This document shows, piece after piece, positions 1 through 7,666 of a DNA stretch of 20,470 bases. Made by a program: the position numbers and the translations under genes. The DNA lies in the IMG/VR virus record IMGVR_UViG_3300029813_000553, positions 1-20,470 of that record; one strand, written 5' to 3'. A model generated the notes under the pieces. The model worked only from the letters and a program-made list of their open reading frames with translations, ran no database searches and was not told where the DNA came from. How positions within the stretch are numbered: the stretch's first letter is position 1; every line of letters begins with the position of its first letter. This DNA comes from a virus.

Positions 1-30
1 AAGCCGACTGAGCACGATGCTATTTTTTAA
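1..30 (+). CDS. 3' end of an upstream gene (possibly terminase large subunit)
   Basis: Frame 1 is open from the window edge to a TAA at 28-30 and would end in KPTEHDAIF. Frame 2 is also open, to a TAA at 38-40, so the true frame is uncertain. A terminase large subunit gene usually precedes the portal gene in tailed phages, which is the only reason to suggest it; nothing in nine residues identifies the product. Confidence 0.3.
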   Translation, partial: KPTEHDAIF

Positions 31-40
31 GGACAAATAA

Positions 41-2074
41 ATGGAAGCTGAAGAAATCAAAAAAGTTGAAGAAACCAAGAAGGTTAAGAAAATAAACTTT
101 TTTCAAGATAAATCTGAAGAGCAGCATATCTCCTGGGTAGAAAAACAGGTGGGCGACCATCCTGTTGTCAAGACCTTTCATGGCCATTGGAAGGAACTCA
201 TCGAATGGGAAGACGGTAACCAGTTTTCGATTTGGGACCCTAATTCTCGTGCTGTTGTCCCCGTAACCTTGAATACCAGGGAAAAAATGGTTGTCGTAAA
301 CCTTATGAAGCCTTTAAATGAGACCCTTGAAGGCAAGATTAATTTCAATCACAGTATTATAGGAACCCCAAATTCAGGAGAGCAGAAAGATATTAGGGGA
401 GCTCAGGTTGCTACCAAGCTTCTCGATTATAACGATACAGTAAATGACGTGGAGGAGCTCTACGAGGATGCTAAATATGATCTTTTACGGCCTGGTATCT
501 CATGTATAAAATGGTACTGGGATAAGTCTCATTATGCCACTATCAAAAAGACTGACAGTGAAAATGGCGTAAAGGCGAAAGCTGGTGAGTGTGTTGGCGA
601 AGTTGTTTCTATTTTTAATATTCGTCCGGACCCGACAGCAAAGAGCAGGGAGAAGTGTCGTTGGATCATAGAAGTAAAGGAAGTTACAAAAGAAGAGATT
701 AAGCGAGTTTACAAAGTAAAAGATGATTGGTTTGAAGCTACCGGTGCTCGCAAAAAGGATAAAAAAACCCAGAAAGCAGGGCATGAAACAAAGGCTGCCC
801 TTATACAGAAATACAAGGGGATGCACGAACCACTTGATGAAAAGGACAAAGATGAGCCAACTTATATCGTAAAAGAGTTCTGGGAAAGACCATCCGACCT
901 TTATCCTGACGGCAGATTTATCGCAAGCAGTGAGGGAGACGTCCTTGCTGCAAAAGAAAATCCTTCTCCTCATGGAGATCTCCCCTATTACTTTTTTATC
1001 TACAAAAAGAGAGGAAATTCTTTCTGGCCTAGGGGTCCCCTTTATTATGTCCAGGGTATCCAGCGTGAATTTAACCGGATGATCTCAATACAGTCTGAGC
1101 ACATAGAGTCCTGGCGACCCAAGATGGCTGTAGGAAAGGGAGCAATAAAACGTGCAGGAGCATTCACAGTTGATGCCTTTGAGATGGTTGAGGTGGACTT
1201 CTCTCGCGGAGAACCGAGAACCATCAACATGCCGGAACTTTCTCCTCAAGTTACGATGTATAGAGATTTCCTGGAAGGTGCTGTTGGCTCGGTTTCAAAC
1301 GTGCATGAAGTGAGTTACGCTAGGCTTCCCCAGTATGCCTCTCGAGCTCCGGCTTCTCTCTATTCCATGATGCTTGAGCAGGAAAATGTAAAGCTCACTC
1401 CTATGGTGAAGCGTATAAATAAAACACTTAAACAGATGGCTAGATTTAGACTTGAGATCATGGACCAGCATTATACAGCAGAACGGATGATTAAAGTTGT
1501 TGGCCAACACAAAGAAGCTACTATAGAATATTTCTCCAACTCTGATTTAAGCAAGAACTTCGATGTTCGCCTTGAGACAGGCGTAAGCCTTCACCAGTCT
1601 CCTACGATCCAAACTCAGCTTCTTATACAGCTCTGGAGAGAGGGCATTTTGACCGAGCAGGATAGAGTTAAGGTTCTAAGGTCAATTAACCTTGGGACAG
1701 CAGAACATGAAATTAGGCGTGATATGGCAGACACAGAGCGTGCTCTCAGAGAAAATCAATCCTTTATTGACGATACCTATGAAAAGAAACGTGAAGAGGG
1801 AGGCGTTACTGTCTACTGGAACGATGATCACGAGCTTCACCTGGATTATCATACGAATTTTATAAAATCAGAAGAGGCACAGCGTTGGGATGATGATAAG
1901 TGGAGAGCTTTTGACCTTCACATTTATGAGCATTTTAGATGGCTTTCCTTCGTTAGGAAGGCTATGGCGGCACAAATACCGCCTCCAACAACTAGGCCAA
2001 CCAGAGCTCCAGGAATGGGGACTCCTCCGGCTGGACCCGAAGAGCCCCAAATCGAGGGAATTCAAAGAGGATGA
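41..2074 (+). CDS. Portal protein (P22-like)
   Basis: This 677-residue protein is read as the dodecameric portal at the capsid vertex through which DNA is packaged and ejected. Evidence is the length (close to that of P22-type portals), the first position in a portal-scaffold-capsid order, and a characteristic stretch near residues 192-224 (FNIRPDP followed by a W-I-I-E-V-K-E-V-T segment), which matches the wing/clip region of podovirus portals as I recall it. The middle is rich in aromatic and charged residues with long amphipathic helices after about residue 430. The C-terminal 30 residues are Pro/Gly/Thr-rich and probably disordered. The ATG at 41 has an AAGGA site at 29-33. The stop overlaps the next start (ATGA at 2071-2074), so the following endonuclease gene is probably translationally coupled to it. 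Confidence 0.85.
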   Translation: MEAEEIKKVEETKKVKKINFFQDKSEEQHISWVEKQVGDHPVVKTFHGHWKELIEWEDGNQFSIWDPNSRAVVPVTLNTREKMVVVNLMKPLNETLEGKINFNHSIIGTPNSGEQKDIRGAQVATKLLDYNDTVNDVEELYEDAKYDLLRPGISCIKWYWDKSHYATIKKTDSENGVKAKAGECVGEVVSIFNIRPDPTAKSREKCRWIIEVKEVTKEEIKRVYKVKDDWFEATGARKKDKKTQKAGHETKAALIQKYKGMHEPLDEKDKDEPTYIVKEFWERPSDLYPDGRFIASSEGDVLAAKENPSPHGDLPYYFFIYKKRGNSFWPRGPLYYVQGIQREFNRMISIQSEHIESWRPKMAVGKGAIKRAGAFTVDAFEMVEVDFSRGEPRTINMPELSPQVTMYRDFLEGAVGSVSNVHEVSYARLPQYASRAPASLYSMMLEQENVKLTPMVKRINKTLKQMARFRLEIMDQHYTAERMIKVVGQHKEATIEYFSNSDLSKNFDVRLETGVSLHQSPTIQTQLLIQLWREGILTEQDRVKVLRSINLGTAEHEIRRDMADTERALRENQSFIDDTYEKKREEGGVTVYWNDDHELHLDYHTNFIKSEEAQRWDDDKWRAFDLHIYEHFRWLSFVRKAMAAQIPPPTTRPTRAPGMGTPPAGPEEPQIEGIQRG

Positions 2075-2553
2075 AAAATTATAGAGACAAAAAGTGGCTT
2101 GAGAATAAATATTTGGATGAAAAATTATCTTTTACTGAAATTGCTAGAATTTGCCCAGTAAGCAGGACTCAGATATGGCGATTACTGAAAAAATTCAATA
2201 TAAAAACAAGAAAGAATTATTCTGAAGAGATAAAACAAAAACAGAGAGAACATAAAATTGGAGAAAAGAATCCTAATTGGAAAGGTGGAACAGTGATTAA
2301 TAGTAATGGTTATGCTTTAATTTTGAAGCGCAATCATCCGCATTCAAATAACCGTAGCTATGTCAAGAGAAGTAAACTTGTCATGGAAAAATACCTTGGC
2401 AGGTATCTTGAGCCGGAAGAAGTTGTTCATCATGAAAATGAAATAAGACATGATGATAGAAAAGAAAATCTTCGACTTTTTGAAAGCAAGGGTAAGCATA
2501 TGGTTTTTCACAATAAGATGAGACAAAATATGTTACTTGAAATAAAAGACTAA
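2071..2553 (+). CDS. HTH-HNH homing endonuclease, copy 1
   Basis: This 160-residue protein is a freestanding homing endonuclease of the HNH_3 type. Residues 9-47 form a helix-turn-helix segment (W-L..K-Y..E-K-L-S..E-I-A, then an S-R-T-Q-I-W recognition helix). A WKGG motif lies at 70-73. The nuclease core is at 118-147, with His120-His121, Asn133, His143 and His147 as the expected metal and catalytic positions. It is a paralogue of the genes at 8487 and 9805. The His of the EHRLVME motif in copy 3 is replaced here (KRSKLVME). Its start codon overlaps the portal stop, and a GAGGG site lies at 2054-2058 inside the portal gene. The DNA is AT-rich compared with the portal: 19 G+C in 60 bases at 2161-2220, against 31 in 60 at 1081-1140. 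This fits independent arrival. Confidence 0.88.
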   Translation: MKNYRDKKWLENKYLDEKLSFTEIARICPVSRTQIWRLLKKFNIKTRKNYSEEIKQKQREHKIGEKNPNWKGGTVINSNGYALILKRNHPHSNNRSYVKRSKLVMEKYLGRYLEPEEVVHHENEIRHDDRKENLRLFESKGKHMVFHNKMRQNMLLEIKD

Positions 2554-2584
2554 CTCAATTTATTTGAGCGTCTAAGGAGTTATT

Positions 2585-3793
2585 ATGTCTAAGCCAGAAG
2601 AAAAGATAGACGAACCTCAACCCAAGGAAACTCAGGTAAAACCTGAGGAAGCCAAACCTGAGGAAGTCAAGCTTCCGGAGAAGAATTTTTTCACAGGTGG
2701 TAAGATGCACAAATGGGCGGAAGAATCAGGACTCTTCAAAGAAGAAGAGAAGCCGGTAGAAAAACCGGCAGAGAAAGAACCTGAAGTAAAAAAAGAAGAT
2801 CAGAAGCCTGAAGAAAAAAAACCTTCCACCGATAAGGACGGGAAGCCTTTTAAGGTTCTCACTTATAAGGGGAAGGAAGTTAAAATCATGACTGAAGAGG
2901 ACTACAATAGACTAGCCTCTGAAGGCCTTGATTACACCCAAAAAAGCCAATTTGTGGCTGACAGGGAGAGAAAAATAACCGAGCGTGAAGATGACTTTAA
3001 GAGACTTTCTGTACCTCTTGAAACTGTGGCCAAGGCAATCGAATCGGGAGAATTGTCCCCGTTAAAAACAGAAGAGCAAAAAACAGAAGAGACGGGAATT
3101 GACAAAATTATGAATAACGAGGAAATCGACCCCGAGCTCAGAGCAGCTTTTAAAACTCAGAATGATGAGATAAAGGCGCTTAGGGCTGAACAAAACGATT
3201 CCAAAAAAGGCGAACAGCAAAGAATTGATGCGCAGAAAGAAGCCAACCTTGGACAAGCAAAGGTTCAGCTTGAAGGCATGGTAATAAAGTCACAAGAAGA
3301 ACACCCCCATGATCAAATCAAGGAGGGTGAAAGGAATCTTACAGAAGATCTCTTCACCGGTATGGTTATCTCCAAAGCTAATGCTGACTTGATAAATGCC
3401 AACAAGGACCCTGCTTTTCAAAAGAGGAACATGCAGGAAATCGTAACCGAAACTGCACAAGACCTCAAAAAGGTCCAGGAACACTACAAGCAGAAATACA
3501 GCATCTCTGATGAAAAAGAGCCTGTAACTTCTGCTAAATTAAGAGAGCTTTATCCTGATCAGATAAAAGAGATTGAGCAAGATCGGGTAGCTTCCTACCA
3601 TGAAGAACAAGAGAAGGGAGCTCCTATTGCTAAATCTGTCGAGGAGGGAGAAACAAAGCCACCTGTAGAGAAAAAGAAAGAAAAACAATTTACAGGTGTG
3701 AAAGATGCCCTCAGCCAGGCTTTTGCCGACCCTGAATTGGCGAAAGCGCTTAAAGCAGAGGGCGACAAAAGACTACGATCACTCAATAAATAA
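2585..3793 (+). CDS. Capsid scaffolding protein
   Basis: This 402-residue protein is highly charged and lies between portal and major capsid protein, the normal place for the scaffold that directs procapsid assembly and then leaves the head. Residues 1-95 are rich in Pro, Glu and Lys. A segment at about 93-122 (Y-K-G-K-E-V, then D-Y-N-R-L-A-S-E-G) recurs in scaffold proteins of many environmental phages. The rest is predicted mostly helical and coiled coil, with a Lys/Arg-rich C-terminus that is the usual capsid-binding end. I see no Ser protease motif. The ATG has an AAGGAG site at 2573-2578, so this gene is initiated independently of the endonuclease gene before it. Confidence 0.8.
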   Translation: MSKPEEKIDEPQPKETQVKPEEAKPEEVKLPEKNFFTGGKMHKWAEESGLFKEEEKPVEKPAEKEPEVKKEDQKPEEKKPSTDKDGKPFKVLTYKGKEVKIMTEEDYNRLASEGLDYTQKSQFVADRERKITEREDDFKRLSVPLETVAKAIESGELSPLKTEEQKTEETGIDKIMNNEEIDPELRAAFKTQNDEIKALRAEQNDSKKGEQQRIDAQKEANLGQAKVQLEGMVIKSQEEHPHDQIKEGERNLTEDLFTGMVISKANADLINANKDPAFQKRNMQEIVTETAQDLKKVQEHYKQKYSISDEKEPVTSAKLRELYPDQIKEIEQDRVASYHEEQEKGAPIAKSVEEGETKPPVEKKKEKQFTGVKDALSQAFADPELAKALKAEGDKRLRSLNK

Positions 3794-3807
3794 GGAGGTA
3801 CACATAG

Positions 3808-5103
3808 ATGAGTGTTTTTGGAATGGGAACAACCGCTACAGATAAATTGTTCCTTGAATTTGTTCTACCTGGTCTCAATATTGAGATCATTGAAAATACC
3901 ACCCTTTATGGCCGTTTTGAGACTGATACTGAGCACTGTGTTGGTAAATATGCCGTTTTTAAAGCTCTAGTTGCATCCTCTAAATCTGCAAGACCCAGTT
4001 CCAGCTCCACGTTTCCTACTGCAAAGCAGGGGACGTATGATGAATATACCCTTTACATGAAAAGAGGAATGTACGCTCAACTTCAATTTGACGGACTGGC
4101 TATGGCTTGCTCAAGAGGTAAAGGTGCGGTCATGGATCTACTTCAAGCTGAAACCAAAGGCATTATGATTCATATAGCCAATAAACTGAATCGCCAGTTT
4201 TGGGGTGATGGTTCAGGACGCTTGGCAACAGTTGATGTTGCAGCCTCGGATTCGACAGCAGTCGGCATCGATCATACAACTCTTGAGCTTTTTGGACAGG
4301 ACGCAAATGAATACACTGAGGCCCACAACTACATTGACGCAGGGATGGACGTTGACATTTATACGGCAGCCGGAAGCTTAGAAGCAGAGGAAGTTGAGAT
4401 CTCAACCATCACTGATGATGCTGACGGTACTTCAAGCCTGGTTATGGGTGAAGCTGTTAATGCAACTGTCGGATCTTTCATTTTCGACCATGATACCTAT
4501 GCTGCGTCCAGAGCAGCCGGAACCGGAGTTCCTATGGGACTCATGGGAATTGTTAATACTGCCGATCCTTATGTTGGAATTACTGGGGTTTCGTTCCAGG
4601 GCGTTGACAGAGATACAGCCGGAAACGAATGGGCTGAAGCTCAAATGGAAGACATGGGCGATGTTGCTGTTACAAATGCCAAAATGATGAAGCTTTGCCA
4701 TAAGGTCGAGAAGTACGGAAGGGTTGACGTTATCATAACCAACGAAATTATCTGGAGATCATACTACCAGATTCTTGAAGCCGATAAGACTCTCCCCAAC
4801 GAAAAAGCCATGTGGGGAGGTGTCACTGGGCTTACTTTTTATGGCGGAAGAGCAGGTGCGATTCCTGTTATCTATGATTATGATTGTCCGGATAATAGAA
4901 TGTTCATGTTGGATCAGGACTTCCTTCAGGTCTATGCTCCTACTGAAGATGGGCTTACCTGGCTTCCTGGAGACTCAGGAATCCTAACCAGGGTAGCTGG
5001 TGCTGATGAACAGACTGCTTCGTTGGTGTGGTATTACAATTTTGGCTGTGACAGACCACAAGCTCAGGGCGTGCTTTATGACATTAAGCACGCTGCGACT
5101 TAA
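3808..5103 (+). CDS. Major capsid protein (HK97 fold)
   Basis: This 431-residue protein directly follows the scaffold gene, and a strong GGAGG site (3794-3798) suits a very abundant product. N-terminal residues 1-120 have the pattern of an N-arm and long spine helix (M-A-C-S-R-G-K-G segment near 95). A Q-F-W-G-D-G-S-G motif lies near residue 130, and the C-terminal half has the aromatic-rich beta strands expected of the P- and A-domains. Residues about 170-235 are acidic, Thr/Ser-rich and strand-like, and could be an insertion domain in the sense of P22 coat. The assignment rests on gene order, length and these patterns; a fold-level comparison was not possible here. Confidence 0.85.
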   Translation: MSVFGMGTTATDKLFLEFVLPGLNIEIIENTTLYGRFETDTEHCVGKYAVFKALVASSKSARPSSSSTFPTAKQGTYDEYTLYMKRGMYAQLQFDGLAMACSRGKGAVMDLLQAETKGIMIHIANKLNRQFWGDGSGRLATVDVAASDSTAVGIDHTTLELFGQDANEYTEAHNYIDAGMDVDIYTAAGSLEAEEVEISTITDDADGTSSLVMGEAVNATVGSFIFDHDTYAASRAAGTGVPMGLMGIVNTADPYVGITGVSFQGVDRDTAGNEWAEAQMEDMGDVAVTNAKMMKLCHKVEKYGRVDVIITNEIIWRSYYQILEADKTLPNEKAMWGGVTGLTFYGGRAGAIPVIYDYDCPDNRMFMLDQDFLQVYAPTEDGLTWLPGDSGILTRVAGADEQTASLVWYYNFGCDRPQAQGVLYDIKHAAT

Positions 5104-5114
5104 GGAGGTGAAAC

Positions 5115-5555
5115 GTGCATCAATCTGCTAATCAAAAAGTAAAAAAAATCGATTGCCTGGATGACCTTAAATTCCAGGGAATGCACCTTCACAAACATGC
5201 TTTCACTGAAATTCTTACTGCTGCCACATTGACTTTGGATGCCGAGGATGACGGAAAAGTCATTCTTTGTGAAGTTACTACTGTTATTACCCTTCCTGCT
5301 GTTGGTATCACCTTTGGCCCCTTTACCCTTGTGAATTATGGGGAAGAGACGGATGGAATAAGTGATGTTCAAATCTCTGTAAGTCCCAACTCAAACGACT
5401 TGATTAACGGTTGCGATATTACTGCTTCGGATGACCACGATATTATCAATACTCTTGCAACTGCTAAAAAAGGAGACCTTATCACCATAGATTATGCTGG
5501 TACTACAGGCTGGAAGATTACAAGAATGCGAGGAACCTGGGCACGAGAGGCTTAA
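5115..5555 (+). CDS. Small beta-rich virion protein, decoration-protein candidate
   Basis: This 146-residue protein begins with GTG at 5115, chosen because GGAGG at 5104-5108 lies six bases upstream; no ATG is placed as well. Residues 1-35 are polar. The rest alternates short strands with Gly/Asp turns and ends with a D-L-I-T-I-D-Y-A-G-T-T-G-W-K-I segment, a C-terminal pattern often seen in small phage surface and fibre domains. Its position directly after the major capsid gene, in the same transcript, makes a head decoration or stabilising protein the first guess. A small tail or fibre accessory is the alternative. It is followed by two hairpins, so it probably closes the capsid transcription unit. 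Confidence 0.55.
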   Translation: MHQSANQKVKKIDCLDDLKFQGMHLHKHAFTEILTAATLTLDAEDDGKVILCEVTTVITLPAVGITFGPFTLVNYGEETDGISDVQISVSPNSNDLINGCDITASDDHDIINTLATAKKGDLITIDYAGTTGWKITRMRGTWAREA

Positions 5556-5590
5556 GTAGAGAGCAGTCAAAATTTTGTTTTGATTCAAAA

Positions 5591-5620
5591 GGGAGGCATC
5601 GTTTAACGATGGTGCTTCCC
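5591..5620 (+). terminator. Hairpin, possible Rho-independent terminator (first of two)
   Basis: GGGAGGC (5591-5597) pairs with GCTTCCC (5614-5620) with one G-U pair, and ATCGT (5598-5602) pairs with ACGAT (5606-5610) around a TTA loop, leaving GGT (5611-5613) bulged. It is followed by TTATTCT, a weak U-tract. It lies just after the capsid-module genes. Confidence 0.5.
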
Positions 5621-5633
5621 TTATTCTAATACT

Positions 5634-5668
5634 CAGTGCTAGGGCTCCCATTAGCTCGGCACTGTTTT
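5634..5668 (+). terminator. Hairpin with T-run, probable terminator (second of two)
   Basis: CAGTGC (5634-5639) pairs with GCACTG (5659-5664). Inside, GGGCT (5642-5646) pairs with AGCTC (5653-5657) around a CCCATT loop, with a small TA/G internal loop between the stems. TTTT follows at once (5665-5668). Only two bases later comes the GGAGG site of the next gene, so the same structure could protect the 5' end of that messenger instead of, or as well as, ending the upstream one. Confidence 0.55.
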
Positions 5669-5681
5669 AAGGAGGTAAATT

Positions 5682-6680
5682 ATGGGACGATTACATGGCC
5701 CCGTAGTCAACGGGGTTGTTCAAATAGATCAACGGGTAAAGTTCATGAAAGAGGTGCAGTCTGGTCTTACGTACCCCTGGAGCGAAGCTTGGTACGTTGA
5801 TCAAGACGATGGAAATAACAGCTATGATGGGAAAAGTGCCTCTAGCTCAAAACTAACCCTGCTTGCAGCCGAAGCTGCTATGGGGGTTGGCGACAGGATC
5901 TATCTCAAGCCTGGCTCTACTGACCATGACATAGCTGAAGGCGTTGTGTTTAACCTGAATGATATATCAGTTATCGGCATGTCTCCAAATAAATTCCAGC
6001 CACACGTTGAACTCTCACAGCCTAACTTAACCCCATTTAGCCCCATGTTCACATTTAGTGGAAGAGGTCAGTACATCGCTAATCTGACCATTGAGCATGG
6101 TTCAAAGTTAAGTTCCGGAGTAGGATACGCGATTGACCTTACTGCTGCGCTAGTTTCCGGAAGATACAACATGTTCGATAATGTGTATTTTTATACCCCA
6201 CTCTATGCCGAGCAGGACGTGGCTAGCACCTTTAAGGGCGTTAGTGTTACTGGACATGGCAATTACTTCTACCAGTGTAAATTCGGAAGTGATGGCCTTG
6301 ACAGAGATAAGGCAAATTACAACCTGGTTGTCGCTGGCGTTGGGAATGTTTTTGAAGAGTGCATTTTCCAGATGAAAAATGATGGAACATCTCCATTCTT
6401 CGTGTATATCAACAACTCTGTCAGGGATATGAAGTACGTCCTTTTCAGAAGATGCACGTTCTATGCCCATGATGAAAACCATGTTGCTGCCCCTGCAGAA
6501 GCGTTCAAAACTGATGCTGCCGGAGGAATTGCTGCTGCTGTGATTCTTGAGGACTGCAATTTTGTCAACGTAACCAAGGTTTCTAGCGCTGCAAATGACG
6601 CAGTGATCTTTAAACATACAACCGGAGCTGCAGCAGCAACGAATGCCACTGGAATAGCTGTTAAAGGCGTAGGATACTAG
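5682..6680 (+). CDS. Right-handed parallel beta-helix virion protein
   Basis: This 332-residue protein looks like a pectate-lyase-type beta-helix. After an N-terminal region with W-Y-V-D-Q-D-D-G-N-N and a G-D-R-I-Y-L-K-P-G strand near residues 80-87, a repeated pattern (hydrophobic-x-x-polar-[L/V/C]-x-[I/F]) recurs with ladder residues at Leu135, Val168, Cys199, Cys227, Cys258 and Cys292, spaced 28-34 residues, as expected for stacked turns. No catalytic acid pair can be assigned by eye, so it may be structural, a receptor-binding spike, or a glycan depolymerase. Its place straight after the capsid genes, away from the fibre gene at 13086, suggests a head-associated fibre or spike. The start at 5682 has GGAGG at 5671-5675. 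Confidence 0.65.
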   Translation: MGRLHGPVVNGVVQIDQRVKFMKEVQSGLTYPWSEAWYVDQDDGNNSYDGKSASSSKLTLLAAEAAMGVGDRIYLKPGSTDHDIAEGVVFNLNDISVIGMSPNKFQPHVELSQPNLTPFSPMFTFSGRGQYIANLTIEHGSKLSSGVGYAIDLTAALVSGRYNMFDNVYFYTPLYAEQDVASTFKGVSVTGHGNYFYQCKFGSDGLDRDKANYNLVVAGVGNVFEECIFQMKNDGTSPFFVYINNSVRDMKYVLFRRCTFYAHDENHVAAPAEAFKTDAAGGIAAAVILEDCNFVNVTKVSSAANDAVIFKHTTGAAAATNATGIAVKGVGY

Positions 6681-6690
6681 GGAGGAAAGC

Positions 6691-6831
6691 ATGGAAGAAA
6701 GAAGAAAAGAAGCATACTGTGAGAATTGTGAAATGTTTTGCCATCTTGATGATGCTGGTTGTTGCGTGGAATGTGGTCAAAAGATACTAAGAGCCGAAGG
6801 CAAAACCCAAGAAGAAAAAGAAATAGGTTAA
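6691..6831 (+). CDS. 46-residue zinc-ribbon protein
   Basis: A small gene starts at ATG 6691 behind GGGAGG (6680-6685) and ends with TAA at 6829-6831. The product has Cys10-x2-Cys13 and Cys25-x2-Cys28, a classic pair of zinc knuckles, plus Cys17 and Cys24. The rest is charged (many Glu, Lys, Arg). Tiny zinc ribbons are common in phage genomes and may bind nucleic acid or host proteins; no specific role can be assigned. The good ribosome binding site and the intact knuckle spacing argue that it is real. Confidence 0.7.
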   Translation: MEERRKEAYCENCEMFCHLDDAGCCVECGQKILRAEGKTQEEKEIG

Positions 6832-6843
6832 GCAGATTTTACA

Positions 6844-6865
6844 GGGGGGAGGGAAACCTCCCTCC
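6844..6865 (+). terminator. Very stable GNRA-capped hairpin in the 6832-6890 gap
   Basis: GGGGGGAGG (6844-6852) pairs with CCTCCCTCC (6857-6865) across nine base pairs (one G-U) and is closed by a GAAA tetraloop. No clean T-run follows, so it may be a weak terminator, an RNA-processing or stability element, or a translational insulator between the zinc-ribbon gene and the gene at 6891. Confidence 0.5.
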
Positions 6866-6890
6866 ATGTTTCAAAATAAAGGAGATCTAC

Positions 6891-7304
6891 ATGTGCGCAC
6901 AAAAGAACAAACAGAGTGTGCCAGCAAAAGAATTTGGGGTGAAAATGAGGTTGGGGGTGAAGGATAGGCTCATGATAGCTCAAATACTTCCAAGAGAAGG
7001 AAATCTTGTCGCGCAGAGGCTTATTAGAGATATTAGCCAAAAGACTGAATTGAGCCAGGGAGAGATGAAGCAAGTTGAGATGGGGCCTGCGGAAGGTGGT
7101 GGAATCAAGTGGGACGAGAAGAAAGAAAAGGAGTTTGGGCAGAGAACAATTAAGTTTACTGATGCGGAGGTAGGCTTCCTGAAGGATCAGGTTAAAAAAC
7201 TTGATGAAACAAAGAAAGTTACGAGAGATACATTTTTTCTCTGCGAGAGGATTCATAATCTGAAGGGCATGGAGGAAAAGGAAGAGCAGGATGCACCCGC
7301 CTAG
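6891..7304 (+). CDS. Small phage protein of unknown function
   Basis: This 137-residue protein starts at ATG 6891, chosen because AAAGGAG lies just upstream (6879-6885). The frame is open further upstream, but only through the stable hairpin and the zinc-ribbon gene. It is charged and predicted helical. Notable segments are K-D-R-L-M-I-A-Q-I-L-P-R-E-G-N near residues 23-37, G-I-K-W-D-E near 72 and a C-terminal K-K-L-D-E-T-K-K-V-T. I recall the same order of motifs in small unannotated proteins of other phages, where the role is not known. The last 14 bases overlap the next gene. Confidence 0.7.
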   Translation: MCAQKNKQSVPAKEFGVKMRLGVKDRLMIAQILPREGNLVAQRLIRDISQKTELSQGEMKQVEMGPAEGGGIKWDEKKEKEFGQRTIKFTDAEVGFLKDQVKKLDETKKVTRDTFFLCERIHNLKGMEEKEEQDAPA

Positions 7305-7656
7305 GTGGTTTGAGAGGGAGCTAGAAATTATTGACGACACTTATTATGTTGTTTTTAACAAAAGGTATGAGTATTACGAGATTAAAAAGCAGATGAATGT
7401 CATAAAAGATGGCAGGCTTGTTGTTGTGAAGCCTACTCTGGCTGTTTTTAGAAGACTGAATGGCAAGGCTTTAGATAATCTTAGGGAAAGAAAATTCATG
7501 GGAAGGAAGTATGCCGGAGATCCAAAGAAATACCTGAATTATCTCAATAGCCTTAATGTGGAAGCGAAGAAGAAAAAACAACAGCTTGCCATAGAGATGA
7601 TGTCCGAGGGTTACGTCCGAATACATAATCTTGGGAGAAGAAAAATCTTTACTTAG
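7291..7656 (+). CDS. Small basic protein of unknown function
   Basis: This 121-residue protein has an aromatic-rich N-terminal half (W-F-E-R-E-L, Y-Y-V-V-F-N, Y-E-Y-Y-E-I) and a Lys/Arg-rich, helical C-terminal half. There is no signal peptide or membrane segment. The start overlaps the end of the preceding gene by 14 bases, and a GGAAGAG site within that gene serves it, so the two are probably translated together. I do not recognise the family. The basic second half would allow nucleic acid contact, but that is only a possibility. Confidence 0.65.
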   Translation: MHPPRWFERELEIIDDTYYVVFNKRYEYYEIKKQMNVIKDGRLVVVKPTLAVFRRLNGKALDNLRERKFMGRKYAGDPKKYLNYLNSLNVEAKKKKQQLAIEMMSEGYVRIHNLGRRKIFT

Positions 7657-7666
7657 GGAGAAGCAA

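Noticed and set aside
2554-2568. Short inverted repeat CTCAA-TTTAT-TTGAG after endonuclease copy 1
   Set aside because: Five base pairs, AT-rich and without a T-run; too weak to call a terminator.
6150-6692. 180-codon open frame on the minus strand under the beta-helix gene
   Set aside because: The beta-helix gene has a strong ribosome binding site and a clear repeat pattern; the reverse frame shows no recognisable protein features.
6759-6890. Longer N-terminal extension of the 137-residue protein
   Set aside because: It would run through the zinc-ribbon gene and the stable hairpin and lacks a ribosome binding site, whereas ATG 6891 has a good one.
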